NCBI RefSeq assembly: GCF_018130955.1
Contig: NZ_JAFCJM010000025.1
Span: 1 to 64,000 of the forward strand
Origin: Bradyrhizobium liaoningense
Lineage (GTDB): Bacteria; Pseudomonadota; Alphaproteobacteria; Rhizobiales; Xanthobacteraceae
Reading direction: 5' to 3'
Length of the DNA stretch: 64,000 bases
Shown here: positions 24,248-32,651 of the stretch, piece by piece
How the letters are laid out: the number at the start of each line of letters is the position of its first letter
Numbering within the stretch: position 1 is the first letter of the stretch
Notes under the pieces: model-generated
The model's input: the letters and a program-made list of their open reading frames with translations, nothing else
Told to the model about the DNA's origin: nothing
The model's database searches: none
Made by a program: the position numbers and the translations under genes

Positions 24248-25457
24248 GGGTCGGGATGTATTTCGGGCCACCAACCCAGGCGTCAACGATGTTTGCCCAT
24301 TCCTGCATCATATGACGACGCTGCACCTCGTATTCGGCCTTGTTGTAGACTCCCCTCGATGACCGTCCGTCCTCGTGCGCAAGGCACTTTTCGATCCAGT
24401 CGCTGTTGAATCCGAGTTCGTTCAGAAGAGTTGACGCGGTCCTTCGGAGGTCATGAACCGTGAACGGCTGCAGCGGAAGCCCTTCCTTGCTTGCCTGCTC
24501 AACGACCGAGTATGTGACCCGGTTGAACGTTGCTCGCGACATGGGAGCGTCGGCGTTATAACGCGACGGCAGCACATACTTTGAATTTCCCGCGCAGGTC
24601 TTGAAGGCAATGAAGATGTCAAGCACCTGGCTCGAGAGATACACGTTGTGCGCCTTCGAACGCTTCATGCGTTCCTTGGGAATCGTCCAGACTGCATTCT
24701 CGAAATCGACCTCATCCCATGTGGCATCGAGCAGTTCGCTTTTGCGCACCATCGTGAGCAGATAGAGGCGCAATCCCAGCCTGATAGTGGGCAATGTCGG
24801 AACGCGATCAAGTTGCTTGAGCATAATCCGGATTTCAGTCGGCGAAAGCGAACGGTCTCGCGGGACGAAGTTCGCGATTGACGCGGGCCCCACCTCGTCC
24901 GCCGGATTGGCGATCTTCTCGCCGTGCAGGATCGCAAACCCGTAGATCTGCTTTACGATATCGCGGACATGGATCGCCGTTGCGGGAGCCCCGCGCTCCA
25001 CGATGGCGGCGCAATGGGCGCGAAGATCGTCCGGTGCAATCTCATTCAGGAGGCGCTTGCGCCAGACAGGAAGCAGCTCACGTTCGAAGATCGATCGCCG
25101 CATTGCCCGCGTACTGTCGGCCATGGGAGCCGCCACGAGCCACTTCTCTCCGAGCTCGCCGAAACTCCTGGCTTCAAGGAGGCGCCGTTTCTCGCGCTGC
25201 TTCTCGATAGCAGGCGACCGCCCCTCGTTTATTGCGCGCCTCGCATCGATGCACTTCTCGCGAGCGCGTGCGAGCGACAACCCTGTCGGGCCGTACTTCC
25301 CAAGAACCACAGTCTCGCGTCGACCATGCAGACGGTAGTCGAGCCGGAACGACAGCGTCCCGGCGGGCGATACGACCACATACATGCCGTCACGGTCGGT
25401 GACCTTGTACGATTTTTCCTTTGGTCTCAGTGTCTTAAGCGCAGCGTCTGTCAGCAA
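24201..25457 (-). CDS. P4-type tyrosine site-specific integrase
   Basis: 418 residues. An N-terminal DUF4102 arm-binding domain (MLTDAALKTLRPKEKSYKVT, then VVLGKYGPTGLSLARARE) is followed by a core-binding domain and the catalytic domain. Catalytic residues sit in TMVRKSEL (first Arg), VHDLRRTAST (His-x-x-Arg), CLAHEDGRSSRGVYN (late His and Tyr). It integrates the island at the adjacent 3' end of guaA. All catalytic residues appear intact, so the enzyme may be active. Confidence 0.93.
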   Translation of the reverse strand: MLTDAALKTLRPKEKSYKVTDRDGMYVVVSPAGTLSFRLDYRLHGRRETVVLGKYGPTGLSLARAREKCIDARRAINEGRSPAIEKQREKRRLLEARSFGELGEKWLVAAPMADSTRAMRRSIFERELLPVWRKRLLNEIAPDDLRAHCAAIVERGAPATAIHVRDIVKQIYGFAILHGEKIANPADEVGPASIANFVPRDRSLSPTEIRIMLKQLDRVPTLPTIRLGLRLYLLTMVRKSELLDATWDEVDFENAVWTIPKERMKRSKAHNVYLSSQVLDIFIAFKTCAGNSKYVLPSRYNADAPMSRATFNRVTYSVVEQASKEGLPLQPFTVHDLRRTASTLLNELGFNSDWIEKCLAHEDGRSSRGVYNKAEYEVQRRHMMQEWANIVDAWVGGPKYIPTLIPPSMPLLQPDPAL

Positions 25458-25749
25458 GGACTTCCCCTCCGGGCAAAATACCGTCAGCGGTTTTTGAGCT
25501 GCGTTTGATCGGAGATTTCCTTGTTTTGCAGATACTTAGACAAAGAAAAATACCGTCAGACGCAGCATCGCGTGTGACGGTATCGATCAGAATCGATAGT
25601 TTCAATGGACGGCGACACCGTCAGGCACCCCGTCTGTCCGGATTTATGCGTGCCGATAGTTCTCGAATGTCGATAACGAATTCGATCGTAAAATCAGTCT
25701 GTTAATTCGTTCAATTGGATAGAGCGGGATAGCCCCGGACGGGCCCGAA
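25458..25749. other. attachment-site region between integrase and guaA
   Basis: 292 non-coding bases. TACCGTCA occurs at 25479-25486 and 25551-25558 (both within AAAATACCGTCAG), inverted as TGACGGTA at 25575-25582, and as CACCGTCA at 25616-25623. Such repeats between an integrase gene and its target are typical arm-type sites. The integrase promoter must lie here as well. The core crossover is expected near the guaA stop (25750). Confidence 0.6.
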
Positions 25750-27348
25750 TTATTCCCACTCAATCGTCCCAGGCGGCTTGCTCGTCACGTCGTACACTAC
25801 CCGGTTCACGCCCTTCACCTCGTTGATGATGCGCGTGGCGGTCTCGCCCAAAAACTTCATGTCGAACTGGTAGAAGTCCGCGGTCATGCCGTCGGTGGAG
25901 GTGACGGCGCGTAAGCCCACGACGTAGTCGTAGGTGCGGCCGTCGCCCATGACGCCGACGGTTTTTACGGGGAGCAGCACGGCAAAGGCCTGCCAGATCT
26001 CGTCGTAGAGGCCGTGCTTGCGGATCTGGTCGATGTAGACGGCGTCGGCCTTGCGCAGGATGTCGAGCTTGTCGCGGGTGATGTCGCCGGGGCAGCGGAT
26101 GGCGAGGCCGGGGCCCGGGAACGGGTGGCGGCCGACGAAGATTTCGGGCAGGCCGAGCTCGCGGCCGAGCGCGCGGACCTCGTCCTTGAACAGTTCGCGC
26201 AAGGGCTCGACGAGCTTCATGTTCATGCGCTCGGGCAGACCGCCGACATTGTGGTGCGACTTGATCGTCACCGAGGGGCCGCCGGTGAAGGAGACGCTCT
26301 CGATCACGTCAGGATACAGCGTGCCCTGCGCGAGGAAATCGGCGCCGCCGATCTTCTTGGCCTCCTGCTCGAACACCTCGATGAAGAGACGGCCGATGGT
26401 CTTGCGCTTCACTTCGGGATCGGTGACGCCTTCGAGCTCGCCGAGGAACTGTTTTGACGCGTCCACATGCACGAGCGGGATGTTGTAGTGGCCGCGGAAG
26501 AGATCGACCACCTGCTCGGCCTCATTGAGGCGCATCAGGCCGTGATCGACGAACACACAGGTGAGCTGGTCGCCGATGGCTTCGTGGATCAGCACGGCCG
26601 CGACGGCCGAATCGACGCCGCCGGAGAGGCCGCAGATCACCCTGCCCTTGCCGACCTGGGCGCGGATCTTCTGGATCTCCTCCTCGCGGAAGGCGCGCAT
26701 GGTCCAGTCGCCGGTCAGCCCTGCGATCTTGCGCACGAAATTGCGGATCAGCTTTGCGCCGTCGGGCGTGTGCACCACTTCGGGGTGGAACATCAGGCCG
26801 TAGTATTTGCGCGTCTCGTCCTGGATGATCGCGAACGGGGCATTCGGCGAGGTGCCGGCCACCGTGAAGCCCGGCGGCATCTTTGTGATGCGGTCGCCAT
26901 GGCTCATCCAGACCTGGTTCTTGCCGCCTGATGACCAGACGTCCTCGAACAGCTTGCTCGGGGCTTTCACCTCGACATCGGCGCGGCCGAATTCGCGGTG
27001 ATGGCCGCCCTCGACCTCGCCGCCGAGCTGGGCGGCCATGGTCATCTGGCCGTAGCAGATGCCCATCACGGGCACGCGGGAATCGAAGATCAATTGCGGG
27101 GCGCGCGGAGAGCCGGCCTCATGCACGGACTCCGGTCCGCCGGAGAGGATCACCGCTTTCGGCTTCATCGCCAAAAAGGCCTCTTCGGCCTTGTTGAACG
27201 GGACGATCTCGCAATAGACGCCGTCCTCGCGCACGCGACGCGCGATGAGCTGCGTCACCTGGCTGCCGAAGTCGACGATGAGAATCTTGTCGTGCGCCGA
27301 GGCCACCGAGGGCGTCGACGACTCGCGGGCGTTCTGTGCTGCTGTCAT
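25750..27348 (-). CDS. guaA: GMP synthase (glutamine-hydrolysing)
   Basis: 532 residues from MTAAQNAR. The class I glutaminase domain comes first (ILIVDFGSQVTQLIARRVRE, GICYGQMTMAAQLGG with nucleophile Cys, FHPEVVHT), then the ATP-pyrophosphatase loop GLSGGVDSAVAA and the dimer domain ending PPGTIEWE. It converts XMP to GMP in purine synthesis. The 3' end is complete although it borders the island, as expected if integration restores the gene end. An open frame extends to 27405, but those residues are not GuaA-like. Confidence 0.96.
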   Translation of the reverse strand: MTAAQNARESSTPSVASAHDKILIVDFGSQVTQLIARRVREDGVYCEIVPFNKAEEAFLAMKPKAVILSGGPESVHEAGSPRAPQLIFDSRVPVMGICYGQMTMAAQLGGEVEGGHHREFGRADVEVKAPSKLFEDVWSSGGKNQVWMSHGDRITKMPPGFTVAGTSPNAPFAIIQDETRKYYGLMFHPEVVHTPDGAKLIRNFVRKIAGLTGDWTMRAFREEEIQKIRAQVGKGRVICGLSGGVDSAVAAVLIHEAIGDQLTCVFVDHGLMRLNEAEQVVDLFRGHYNIPLVHVDASKQFLGELEGVTDPEVKRKTIGRLFIEVFEQEAKKIGGADFLAQGTLYPDVIESVSFTGGPSVTIKSHHNVGGLPERMNMKLVEPLRELFKDEVRALGRELGLPEIFVGRHPFPGPGLAIRCPGDITRDKLDILRKADAVYIDQIRKHGLYDEIWQAFAVLLPVKTVGVMGDGRTYDYVVGLRAVTSTDGMTADFYQFDMKFLGETATRIINEVKGVNRVVYDVTSKPPGTIEWE

Positions 27349-27497
27349 GACAAGCAGATACGCGACCGAGACCCCTGCCGCAACCGCGAGCACGAGGGCG
27401 CCCACATTCTTCTTTGGGCATGGACATATCCCATTTATGTCAGTATTATTGACCTAATTTGATCCACTGCAGAATGGGCCTGAAACGGGAGGATGCC

Positions 27498-27869
27498 ATG
27501 CCAAACCACCACCAGCCGTCCGACATGGAAACCCTGGGCCGGACCTGGATCGACACCTGGAATTCGCGCGACCTCGAGCGCGTGCTGGCGCTCTATGACG
27601 ATAAGGCCGAGATGACCTCGGATAGGGTCCAGGCGCTCGGGCTGGCCGAGAGCGGAACCCTGCGCGGCAAGGAAAGCCTGCGCGCCTATTGGGGCAAGGC
27701 GCTTGCGCTGCTCCCCAACCTGCATTTTTCGCTGATCGACCTGTTCGTCAGCCCCGACAGTGTCGTCGTGTTCTATCAGAACGAGCGCGGCAAGAAGATC
27801 TGCGAGTATCTGCGGGTGAATGCGGACGCGAAGATCGTGCAGGGCTCGGCAAACCATTTGACGCATTAG
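27498..27869 (+). CDS. SnoaL-like / NTF2-fold protein
   Basis: 123 residues. TWIDTWNSRDLERVLALYDD, AEMTSDRVQA, GTLRGKESLRAYWGKAL and a final strand pair FVSPDSVVVFYQNERG are typical of the small NTF2-like barrel. Members are enzymes (isomerases, cyclases) or binding proteins, so the substrate cannot be given. The ATG at 27498 follows GGGAGG. It is divergent from guaA. Confidence 0.8.
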   Translation: MPNHHQPSDMETLGRTWIDTWNSRDLERVLALYDDKAEMTSDRVQALGLAESGTLRGKESLRAYWGKALALLPNLHFSLIDLFVSPDSVVVFYQNERGKKICEYLRVNADAKIVQGSANHLTH

Positions 27870-27898
27870 GCTGCCTTTGGCGTAAACGACGCTTTCTC

Positions 27899-28028
27899 CG
27901 TCATCCTGAGGCGCGAGCCATGCGGCGCGAAGCGGCGCATGGGGAGCCTCGAAGGATGAGCGGCCAAGCTGGCAGCCGGGCCGTCGCCCTTCGAGGGCCG
28001 CTGAAGAAGCGGCCACCTCAGGGTGACG
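27899..28028. repeat. dispersed palindromic repeat, type 1
   Basis: The block is bounded by CGTCATCCTGAGG and CCTCAGGGTGACG (12 of 13 positions pair) with an inner inverted pair GCCTCGAAGGATG / CCCTTCGAGGG. This is a common intergenic repeat of Bradyrhizobium-like chromosomes. Confidence 0.7.
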
Positions 28029-28127
28029 GTTAGACATTTGAGCGCGCCGCTTCCACCACGACAGCAATGGCGGCGTATGGTGCGAAAGCGTGCGCCACGC
28101 CCACAGCGAACCGACAGGACCACCCCC

Positions 28128-28460
28128 ATGAAGCTCCCCGCCTCGCCCTTCACCGTCACCGACTGGAGCAAGGTCGCGGCCACCACGCATCCCGGCGAGA
28201 CCGGGCAGGCGCTGTGGCGCACGCTCGACATCGGCGAGATGCGGGTACGGATGGTGGAATATTCGCCGGGCTATCTCGCCGATCACTGGTGCGATCGCGG
28301 CCACGTGCTTTACGTGCTCAAGGGCGAACTCGACACCGAGCTGCGTGACGGCCGCAAATTCAAGCTCACGCCGGGCATGAGCTACCAAGTCTCGGACTTT
28401 GGCGACACCGCGCACCGCTCGTCGACGGCCGTGGGCGCCACGCTCTTCATCGTCGACTGA
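28128..28460 (+). CDS. DHCW-motif cupin protein
   Basis: 110 residues with YSPGYLADHWCDRGHVLYVL (a DHWC version of the family motif), KGELDTELRDGR, and GMSYQVSDFGDTAHRSST, as in small single-domain cupins labelled DHCW-motif proteins. A metal-binding role is likely; the reaction is unknown. The ATG at 28128 is chosen because residues upstream are arginine-rich and unconserved. Confidence 0.8.
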   Translation: MKLPASPFTVTDWSKVAATTHPGETGQALWRTLDIGEMRVRMVEYSPGYLADHWCDRGHVLYVLKGELDTELRDGRKFKLTPGMSYQVSDFGDTAHRSSTAVGATLFIVD

Positions 28461-28526
28461 GGGAACCCGCCGATCTGCAGCGCGGAATAGAGTACCGCCC
28501 CGACTTCACGGCACGCGTGTGGTGCC

Positions 28527-28555
28527 TTGAAGTGGCCCCAAATAATCTGTATTAT
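28527..28555 (+). promoter_or_regulatory. sigma-70-type promoter of the cold-shock gene
   Basis: TTGAAG (28527-28532) and TATTAT (28550-28555) are separated by exactly 17 bases. Transcription would start near 28562, leaving a leader of about 160 bases before the cold-shock start codon. Confidence 0.6.
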
Positions 28556-28720
28556 CACAATCTCGATACTTGGCCGGACGACTGGGCCGCTTCGCCTCGT
28601 TTTTATGACGGGCGCGCACGATTCAGAGATTTCCCCAAAATCGATCAATCGGGATCATGGGCGCAAAGCATTTGCGTACCGGTCCCAGTGCGTAGACCGT
28701 TACAACAAAGGAACTCCCCC

Positions 28721-28930
28721 ATGGCAATGGGTACTGTGAAGTGGTTTAACAGCCAAAAGGGTTATGGCTTCATCCAGCCGGACGACGGCACCAAGGACGT
28801 GTTCGTCCACATCAGCGCGGTTGAACGCGCCGGTCTGGGCAGCCTCAACGAGGGCCAGAAGGTGTCGTTCGACATCGTCGCGGACCGCCGCAGCGGCAAG
28901 TCGTCGGCTGACAACCTCCGCGCCGGCTAG
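28721..28930 (+). CDS. cspA: cold-shock domain protein (CspA family)
   Basis: 69 residues of a single cold-shock domain: RNP1 GYGFIQPDDG and RNP2 DVFVHISAVE, beginning MAMGTVKWFN. It binds single-stranded RNA and DNA and acts as an RNA chaperone. AAAGGA precedes the start. A leader of about 160 bases and a strong terminator at 28991 make it a monocistronic unit, the usual layout for cold-regulated csp genes. Confidence 0.95.
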   Translation: MAMGTVKWFNSQKGYGFIQPDDGTKDVFVHISAVERAGLGSLNEGQKVSFDIVADRRSGKSSADNLRAG

Positions 28931-28990
28931 TCTGCCGCGCAACCCGATCACGCTTTGACCACGGACGTACTGGCAAAGCGTAAGATTACG

Positions 28991-29031
28991 AGCCCCGCCA
29001 CCGAGAATTCGGTGCGCGGGGCTTTCGTTTT
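28991..29031 (+). terminator. Rho-independent terminator of the cold-shock gene
   Basis: AGCCCCGC pairs with GCGGGGCT around an inner hairpin CACCGA-GAAT-TCGGTG, followed by TTCGTTTT. Confidence 0.85.
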
Positions 29032-29048
29032 GAAGCAGATTTCGGGGC

Positions 29049-29138
29049 TGTAGGGTGCGCAAAGCGAAAGCGTGCCCACCATCTATCGTCAACGCGGATG
29101 CAGAATTGGTGGGCACGCTTCACTTTGCCCACCCTACA
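29049..29138. repeat. dispersed palindromic repeat, type 2
   Basis: Inverted arms of about 32 bases, TGTAGGGTGCGCAAAGCG and onward pairing with CACTTTGCCCACCCTACA, centred on GTGCCCACC / GGTGGGCAC. It ends 7 bases from the rsmB stop and may act as its terminator. Confidence 0.75.
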
Positions 29139-29145
29139 AGAGCTT

Positions 29146-30447
29146 CTACGAAGCCTTCTTCAGCACCGAGACAAAAAACCCGTCGGTGCCGGTCCGCCGC
29201 GGCGTCATCAGCCAGCCCTGCTCCGATTGCAGCGCGGCCTCAGCAAAGGCCTCTGCCTTGTCCCAGAGCACGCCTGCGGTCTGCTCGGGCGGCGCCACCG
29301 CAAATTCGGGATGGCGCGCGGTAAAGGATTTCACCTGCTCGTCGTTCTCATCCGTCAGCACCGAGCAGGTGATGTAGGCGATTCGCCCGCCTGGCTTGAC
29401 CAGGGCCGCGGCCCGCTCGAGCACCTCGGCCTGGTCCTTCAGGCGGATCTCGAGCGCACCCGGGCGCATGCGCCATTTGGCGTCGGGGTTGCGCCGCCAG
29501 GTGCCGGTGCCCGTGCAGGGCGCGTCGATCACGACGAGGTCGGCCGAGGCGCGGATGTCGGCCAGCGGATCGGCCTCGCCCTTGGGCGTGCGGACATCGG
29601 CGTTGTGCACGCCGGCGCGCGACAGGCGTTCATGAATGGGAGCAAGTTGCCGCTTGTCGCGGTCGGTCGCGATCAGCCGGCCCTTGCCCTGCATCAGGGC
29701 CGCCAGCGCCAGCGTCTTGCCGCCGGCACCGGCGCAGAGATCGATCACCTGCTCGCCGGGCTTTGCCGCGGTGAAGAGTGCCGCGAGCTGCGAGCCCTCA
29801 TCCTGAACCTCGATCGCGCCCTTGATGAAATCCTCCTCCGACTGGATGCCGGGATTGCGCGCGTCGGCGCCAAGCTCAATGCGCAGGCCGTTCGGCGACC
29901 ACGGCGTCGGCTTTGCCCCCAGATGCGCCAGCGAACGCAGGACCTTGTCGCGGTTGGATTTCAGCGTGTTGACGCGCAAGTCCAGCGGCGCACGGCTCGC
30001 CATTGCGCTCGCCTCCGCGGCGCGATCCTCGCCAAAGACCTTTGCCAGATAAGGATCGAGCCAGTCCGGATAGTCGCCGGCGACCGCGGCCGGCGCATCG
30101 GCAAGCGAGCGCGACGCGAGTGCGCTGCTCTCCGCCTCGGTCAGCGGTGACGGCGCAAAGCGGCTGCCGTCGAACATCGCGGACATGGTGGCCGTGTCCA
30201 TGCCGCGTTCGAGACGCAGCATGCCGATCAGCCGCGCGCGGGCGGTGTCGGCATCCATCAACCAGGCGCTGGAGGCGTAGCGGCGCAGCACGTCCCAGAC
30301 GAGGCCGGCAATCGCCGCGCGATCGCCGGAGCCCGCGAAGCGGTGCGCAGTGCCCCATTCCTTCAGTGCCTTGGCCGCAGGCACGCGCTGGGTTTCGATG
30401 GTGTCGATGAGTTCGATGGCCGCGGACAGCCGGGCAGCAGGGGTCAT
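29146..30447 (-). CDS. rsmB: RsmB-family rRNA (cytosine-C5) methyltransferase
   Basis: 433 residues. An N-terminal NusB-like helical domain precedes the SAM-binding Rossmann fold: VIDLCAGAGGKTLALAAL, LIATDRDKRQ, and the two active cysteines in DAPCTGTGTWRRNPD and YITCSVLTDEND. This is the NOL1/NOP2/sun family that methylates 16S rRNA; the exact target base is inferred from family. It lies between guaA and guaB on the same strand, a known alphaproteobacterial arrangement. Confidence 0.9.
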   Translation of the reverse strand: MTPAARLSAAIELIDTIETQRVPAAKALKEWGTAHRFAGSGDRAAIAGLVWDVLRRYASSAWLMDADTARARLIGMLRLERGMDTATMSAMFDGSRFAPSPLTEAESSALASRSLADAPAAVAGDYPDWLDPYLAKVFGEDRAAEASAMASRAPLDLRVNTLKSNRDKVLRSLAHLGAKPTPWSPNGLRIELGADARNPGIQSEEDFIKGAIEVQDEGSQLAALFTAAKPGEQVIDLCAGAGGKTLALAALMQGKGRLIATDRDKRQLAPIHERLSRAGVHNADVRTPKGEADPLADIRASADLVVIDAPCTGTGTWRRNPDAKWRMRPGALEIRLKDQAEVLERAAALVKPGGRIAYITCSVLTDENDEQVKSFTARHPEFAVAPPEQTAGVLWDKAEAFAEAALQSEQGWLMTPRRTGTDGFFVSVLKKAS

Positions 30448-30464
30448 GGGATTCTTTCAGTGTT

Positions 30465-30513
30465 GCGCATGATCTTATCGGAAAACCGGTGTCCACTTGT
30501 CCGGATCATGCGC
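30465..30513. repeat. dispersed palindromic repeat, type 3, copy 1
   Basis: Bounded by GCGCATGATC and GATCATGCGC (perfect 10-base arms). The inner words CGGAAAACCG and CCGGATCATGC recur at 40692-40724. Confidence 0.7.
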
Positions 30514-30518
30514 TCAAA

Positions 30519-30938
30519 TCAGAGCAGCAGCATTTTCAGCGCGAAATAGATCCACATCAGGAGCAGCACGAGGCCGCCCGCGATCCACGCGGTGGAGCGC
30601 CGGCCGAGGTCGTTGGACGTGACGAACACGCCGGCATGGACCAGCCGCGTCACCACGAACACCCAGGACATCAGCACGATGAAGAGATCGGCACGGCGCA
30701 GCGGCAACGCAATCGCGATCAGCGCGTAAAGCAGCACCGGCAGCTCGAACTGGTTGCGGTAGCAATTGCCGATCTGGGTGGTGCGCTTGGGCCAGTTCGG
30801 CTCGCCCAGCGCAATGTCGCGAATCTTCGTCTCGCCGGAGACGAGCGTTGCCCGGCGCGCGCCGACCATGGCCACGAGCAGCGCCAAGGTAAGTGCGACC
30901 TGCACGAAGACCGGCAGCAAAACCATTTGAACCGACAT
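30519..30938 (-). CDS. MAPEG-family membrane protein
   Basis: 139 residues with four hydrophobic helices. The YRNQFELPVLLYALIAIALP segment, preceded by QIGNC, is the signature of bacterial MAPEG proteins (glutathione-transferase-like membrane enzymes). RLVHAGVFVTSN follows. The start MSVQMVLLPV is chosen because the preceding residues are hydrophilic and arginine-rich. Activity is unknown. Confidence 0.85.
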   Translation of the reverse strand: MSVQMVLLPVFVQVALTLALLVAMVGARRATLVSGETKIRDIALGEPNWPKRTTQIGNCYRNQFELPVLLYALIAIALPLRRADLFIVLMSWVFVVTRLVHAGVFVTSNDLGRRSTAWIAGGLVLLLMWIYFALKMLLL

Positions 30939-31094
30939 CAGATTTTCCCGTTCGCGACGCGAATTGGGACGGTCATTAGCCGCCGTCCTTGGCTCTGGCA
31001 ATCAAGCGCTTGAACCGCCTTTCGCGACGAGGCGACTAACCGCCAGTAGTTAAAGCGATTTCGGCCCTTCGGGGTGCAGCGGCGAGATGGCGCC

Positions 31095-31718
31095 ATGAAC
31101 TTTTTCGCGAGCCTGAGCAGCCCCCTCAGCGAATCCCCGGACGGCGGACTCGGCATCTTGATGTCGGCCTTGGCCGGCATCGCCGCAGCGCTGGCGGTCG
31201 CGATCACCTTGACCGTCTATTTGCGCAGCGGCTACCGGACAGGGCGTGACGTCCTCAAGCACGGCCTTTTGACACTGGCCGCGCTCGGCCTGTTCAGCTT
31301 CGCGGCCTACGACATGCGCCACGCCGCGCTCGCCTATCTCGGCCTCAATCCGTCAAAACCCGCAGTCGAATTCGAAATCCGCATGCCCAGGGAGGTTTTG
31401 ACCACGGCCTCCGAGAGCCAGATCGAGCTGCACACCGACCGCAACCAGAAGCTCGCCCAGATCGAGGGCACAAGGGAACTCGGCGACGGCCGCTCCGTGC
31501 TGCGGGGCGCCGTGTCGCTCGACCATCGCACTGCCGACCGGCTCCTCGTCGTCAGCCTGCCCGGCAAGGGCACGTTCGAGTTCAAGCTGCGCCTGCCGGC
31601 CGAGCCGCACCGCTCCGTTGAGTTCAGCCCCTGGCACCTCGCCGACCGCGTCGCCTCCCCGGTTGCCGGCAGCGTGGCGCCGCAGGACGCCTACACGATC
31701 CGCTATCGGGTGCTGTGA
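31095..31718 (+). CDS. hypothetical membrane-anchored protein
   Basis: 207 residues. Two hydrophobic segments near the N-terminus (ILMSALAGIAAALAVAITLT and LLTLAALGLFSFAAYDM) are followed by a periplasmic or cytoplasmic beta-rich domain beginning FEIRMPREVL. I do not recognise a family. It ends 3 bases before the Sel1-repeat gene, so the two are probably one transcription unit. Confidence 0.7.
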   Translation: MNFFASLSSPLSESPDGGLGILMSALAGIAAALAVAITLTVYLRSGYRTGRDVLKHGLLTLAALGLFSFAAYDMRHAALAYLGLNPSKPAVEFEIRMPREVLTTASESQIELHTDRNQKLAQIEGTRELGDGRSVLRGAVSLDHRTADRLLVVSLPGKGTFEFKLRLPAEPHRSVEFSPWHLADRVASPVAGSVAPQDAYTIRYRVL

Positions 31719-31721
31719 CGG

Positions 31722-32588
31722 ATGGCTCGTCTGGCGTGTCGCCTCACCATCGGCCTCGTCCTCGCCGTGCCGCTCTGCCTCGGGCAGGAGATCCGCGCAA
31801 ACGCTGCGCCAGCCGACATCGCCGCATGCGACCGGCTTGCCGCTCATCCCACCGATCCGGACAAGCCGGCCGAGGTCAAAGGCGTCATCGCAATTGCCGG
31901 CTCCGATATTCCGGCCGCGGTTAAGGCGTGCAAGGCGGCCACTGCCGTGCCCGATGCGCCGCGCCGCATCTGGATGGAGCTCGGCCGCGCCTACGAGTCC
32001 GGCCGGCAACCAACTGAAGCGGCCAATGCGTATCGCAAGGCAGCCAAGGCCGGCAGCACAACTGCAATGGCCGGGCTCGGCGTGCTCATGATCAACGGCG
32101 CCGGCGTGAGAAAGAACGTCAACGAGGCACGGACTCTGATCGAGACGGCCGCAAAGGCCGGCGATGTCGAGGGCATGATCAATCTCGCCGCGATCTATGG
32201 CGCCGGTGTCGGCGTGAAGCCCGATCTTGCGATGGCGCGCAACTGGTACGCCAAGGCTGCGGCAGCCAATTCCGGCGAGGCGTTGTTCCAGCTCGGATTG
32301 ATGACCCAGGACGGCGACGACGGGCCGAAGGACGACGTCGTCGCCAGGGCGCTGTTCGAAAAGGCCGCCGCGTTCGACCATGCGGACGCATTGGAGCGGC
32401 TCGGCGCCTATGCCGAAGCCGGACGCGCCGGCGAGAAGGACCCCAAGGCCGCGATCGCCTACTACAAGCGGGCCGCTGCGCTCGGCAGCGAGGATGCCGC
32501 GAAGGCGCTGGAACGCCTGCGCTGCCCGTTCGGCCTGAAGGACAAGGATGGCAGGCAAGTCGGGCGGATCTGCTTTGAAGGCAGGTAA
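31722..32588 (+). CDS. exported Sel1-repeat (TPR-like) protein
   Basis: 288 residues with a signal peptide (LACRLTIGLVLAVPLCLG) and at least four Sel1 repeats: AYRKAAKAGSTTAMAGLGVL, LIETAAKAGDVEGMINLAAI, WYAKAAAANSGEALFQLGLM, and YYKRAAALGSEDAAKALE. Such repeats form a scaffold for protein contacts in the periplasm. A C-terminal cysteine pair (RLRCPFG and RICFEGR) may form a disulfide. Confidence 0.85.
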   Translation: MARLACRLTIGLVLAVPLCLGQEIRANAAPADIAACDRLAAHPTDPDKPAEVKGVIAIAGSDIPAAVKACKAATAVPDAPRRIWMELGRAYESGRQPTEAANAYRKAAKAGSTTAMAGLGVLMINGAGVRKNVNEARTLIETAAKAGDVEGMINLAAIYGAGVGVKPDLAMARNWYAKAAAANSGEALFQLGLMTQDGDDGPKDDVVARALFEKAAAFDHADALERLGAYAEAGRAGEKDPKAAIAYYKRAAALGSEDAAKALERLRCPFGLKDKDGRQVGRICFEGR

Positions 32589-32651
32589 ACTGGGCGCGCC
32601 CGAGATTGCCCTCTCATCATTCGGACGTCCGCCTCATTGTATGATCATGTC

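Noticed and set aside
1..25749. CRISPR array
   Set aside because: The repeats in 5936-7197 are long, imperfect and too few, with no regularly spaced short repeat units.
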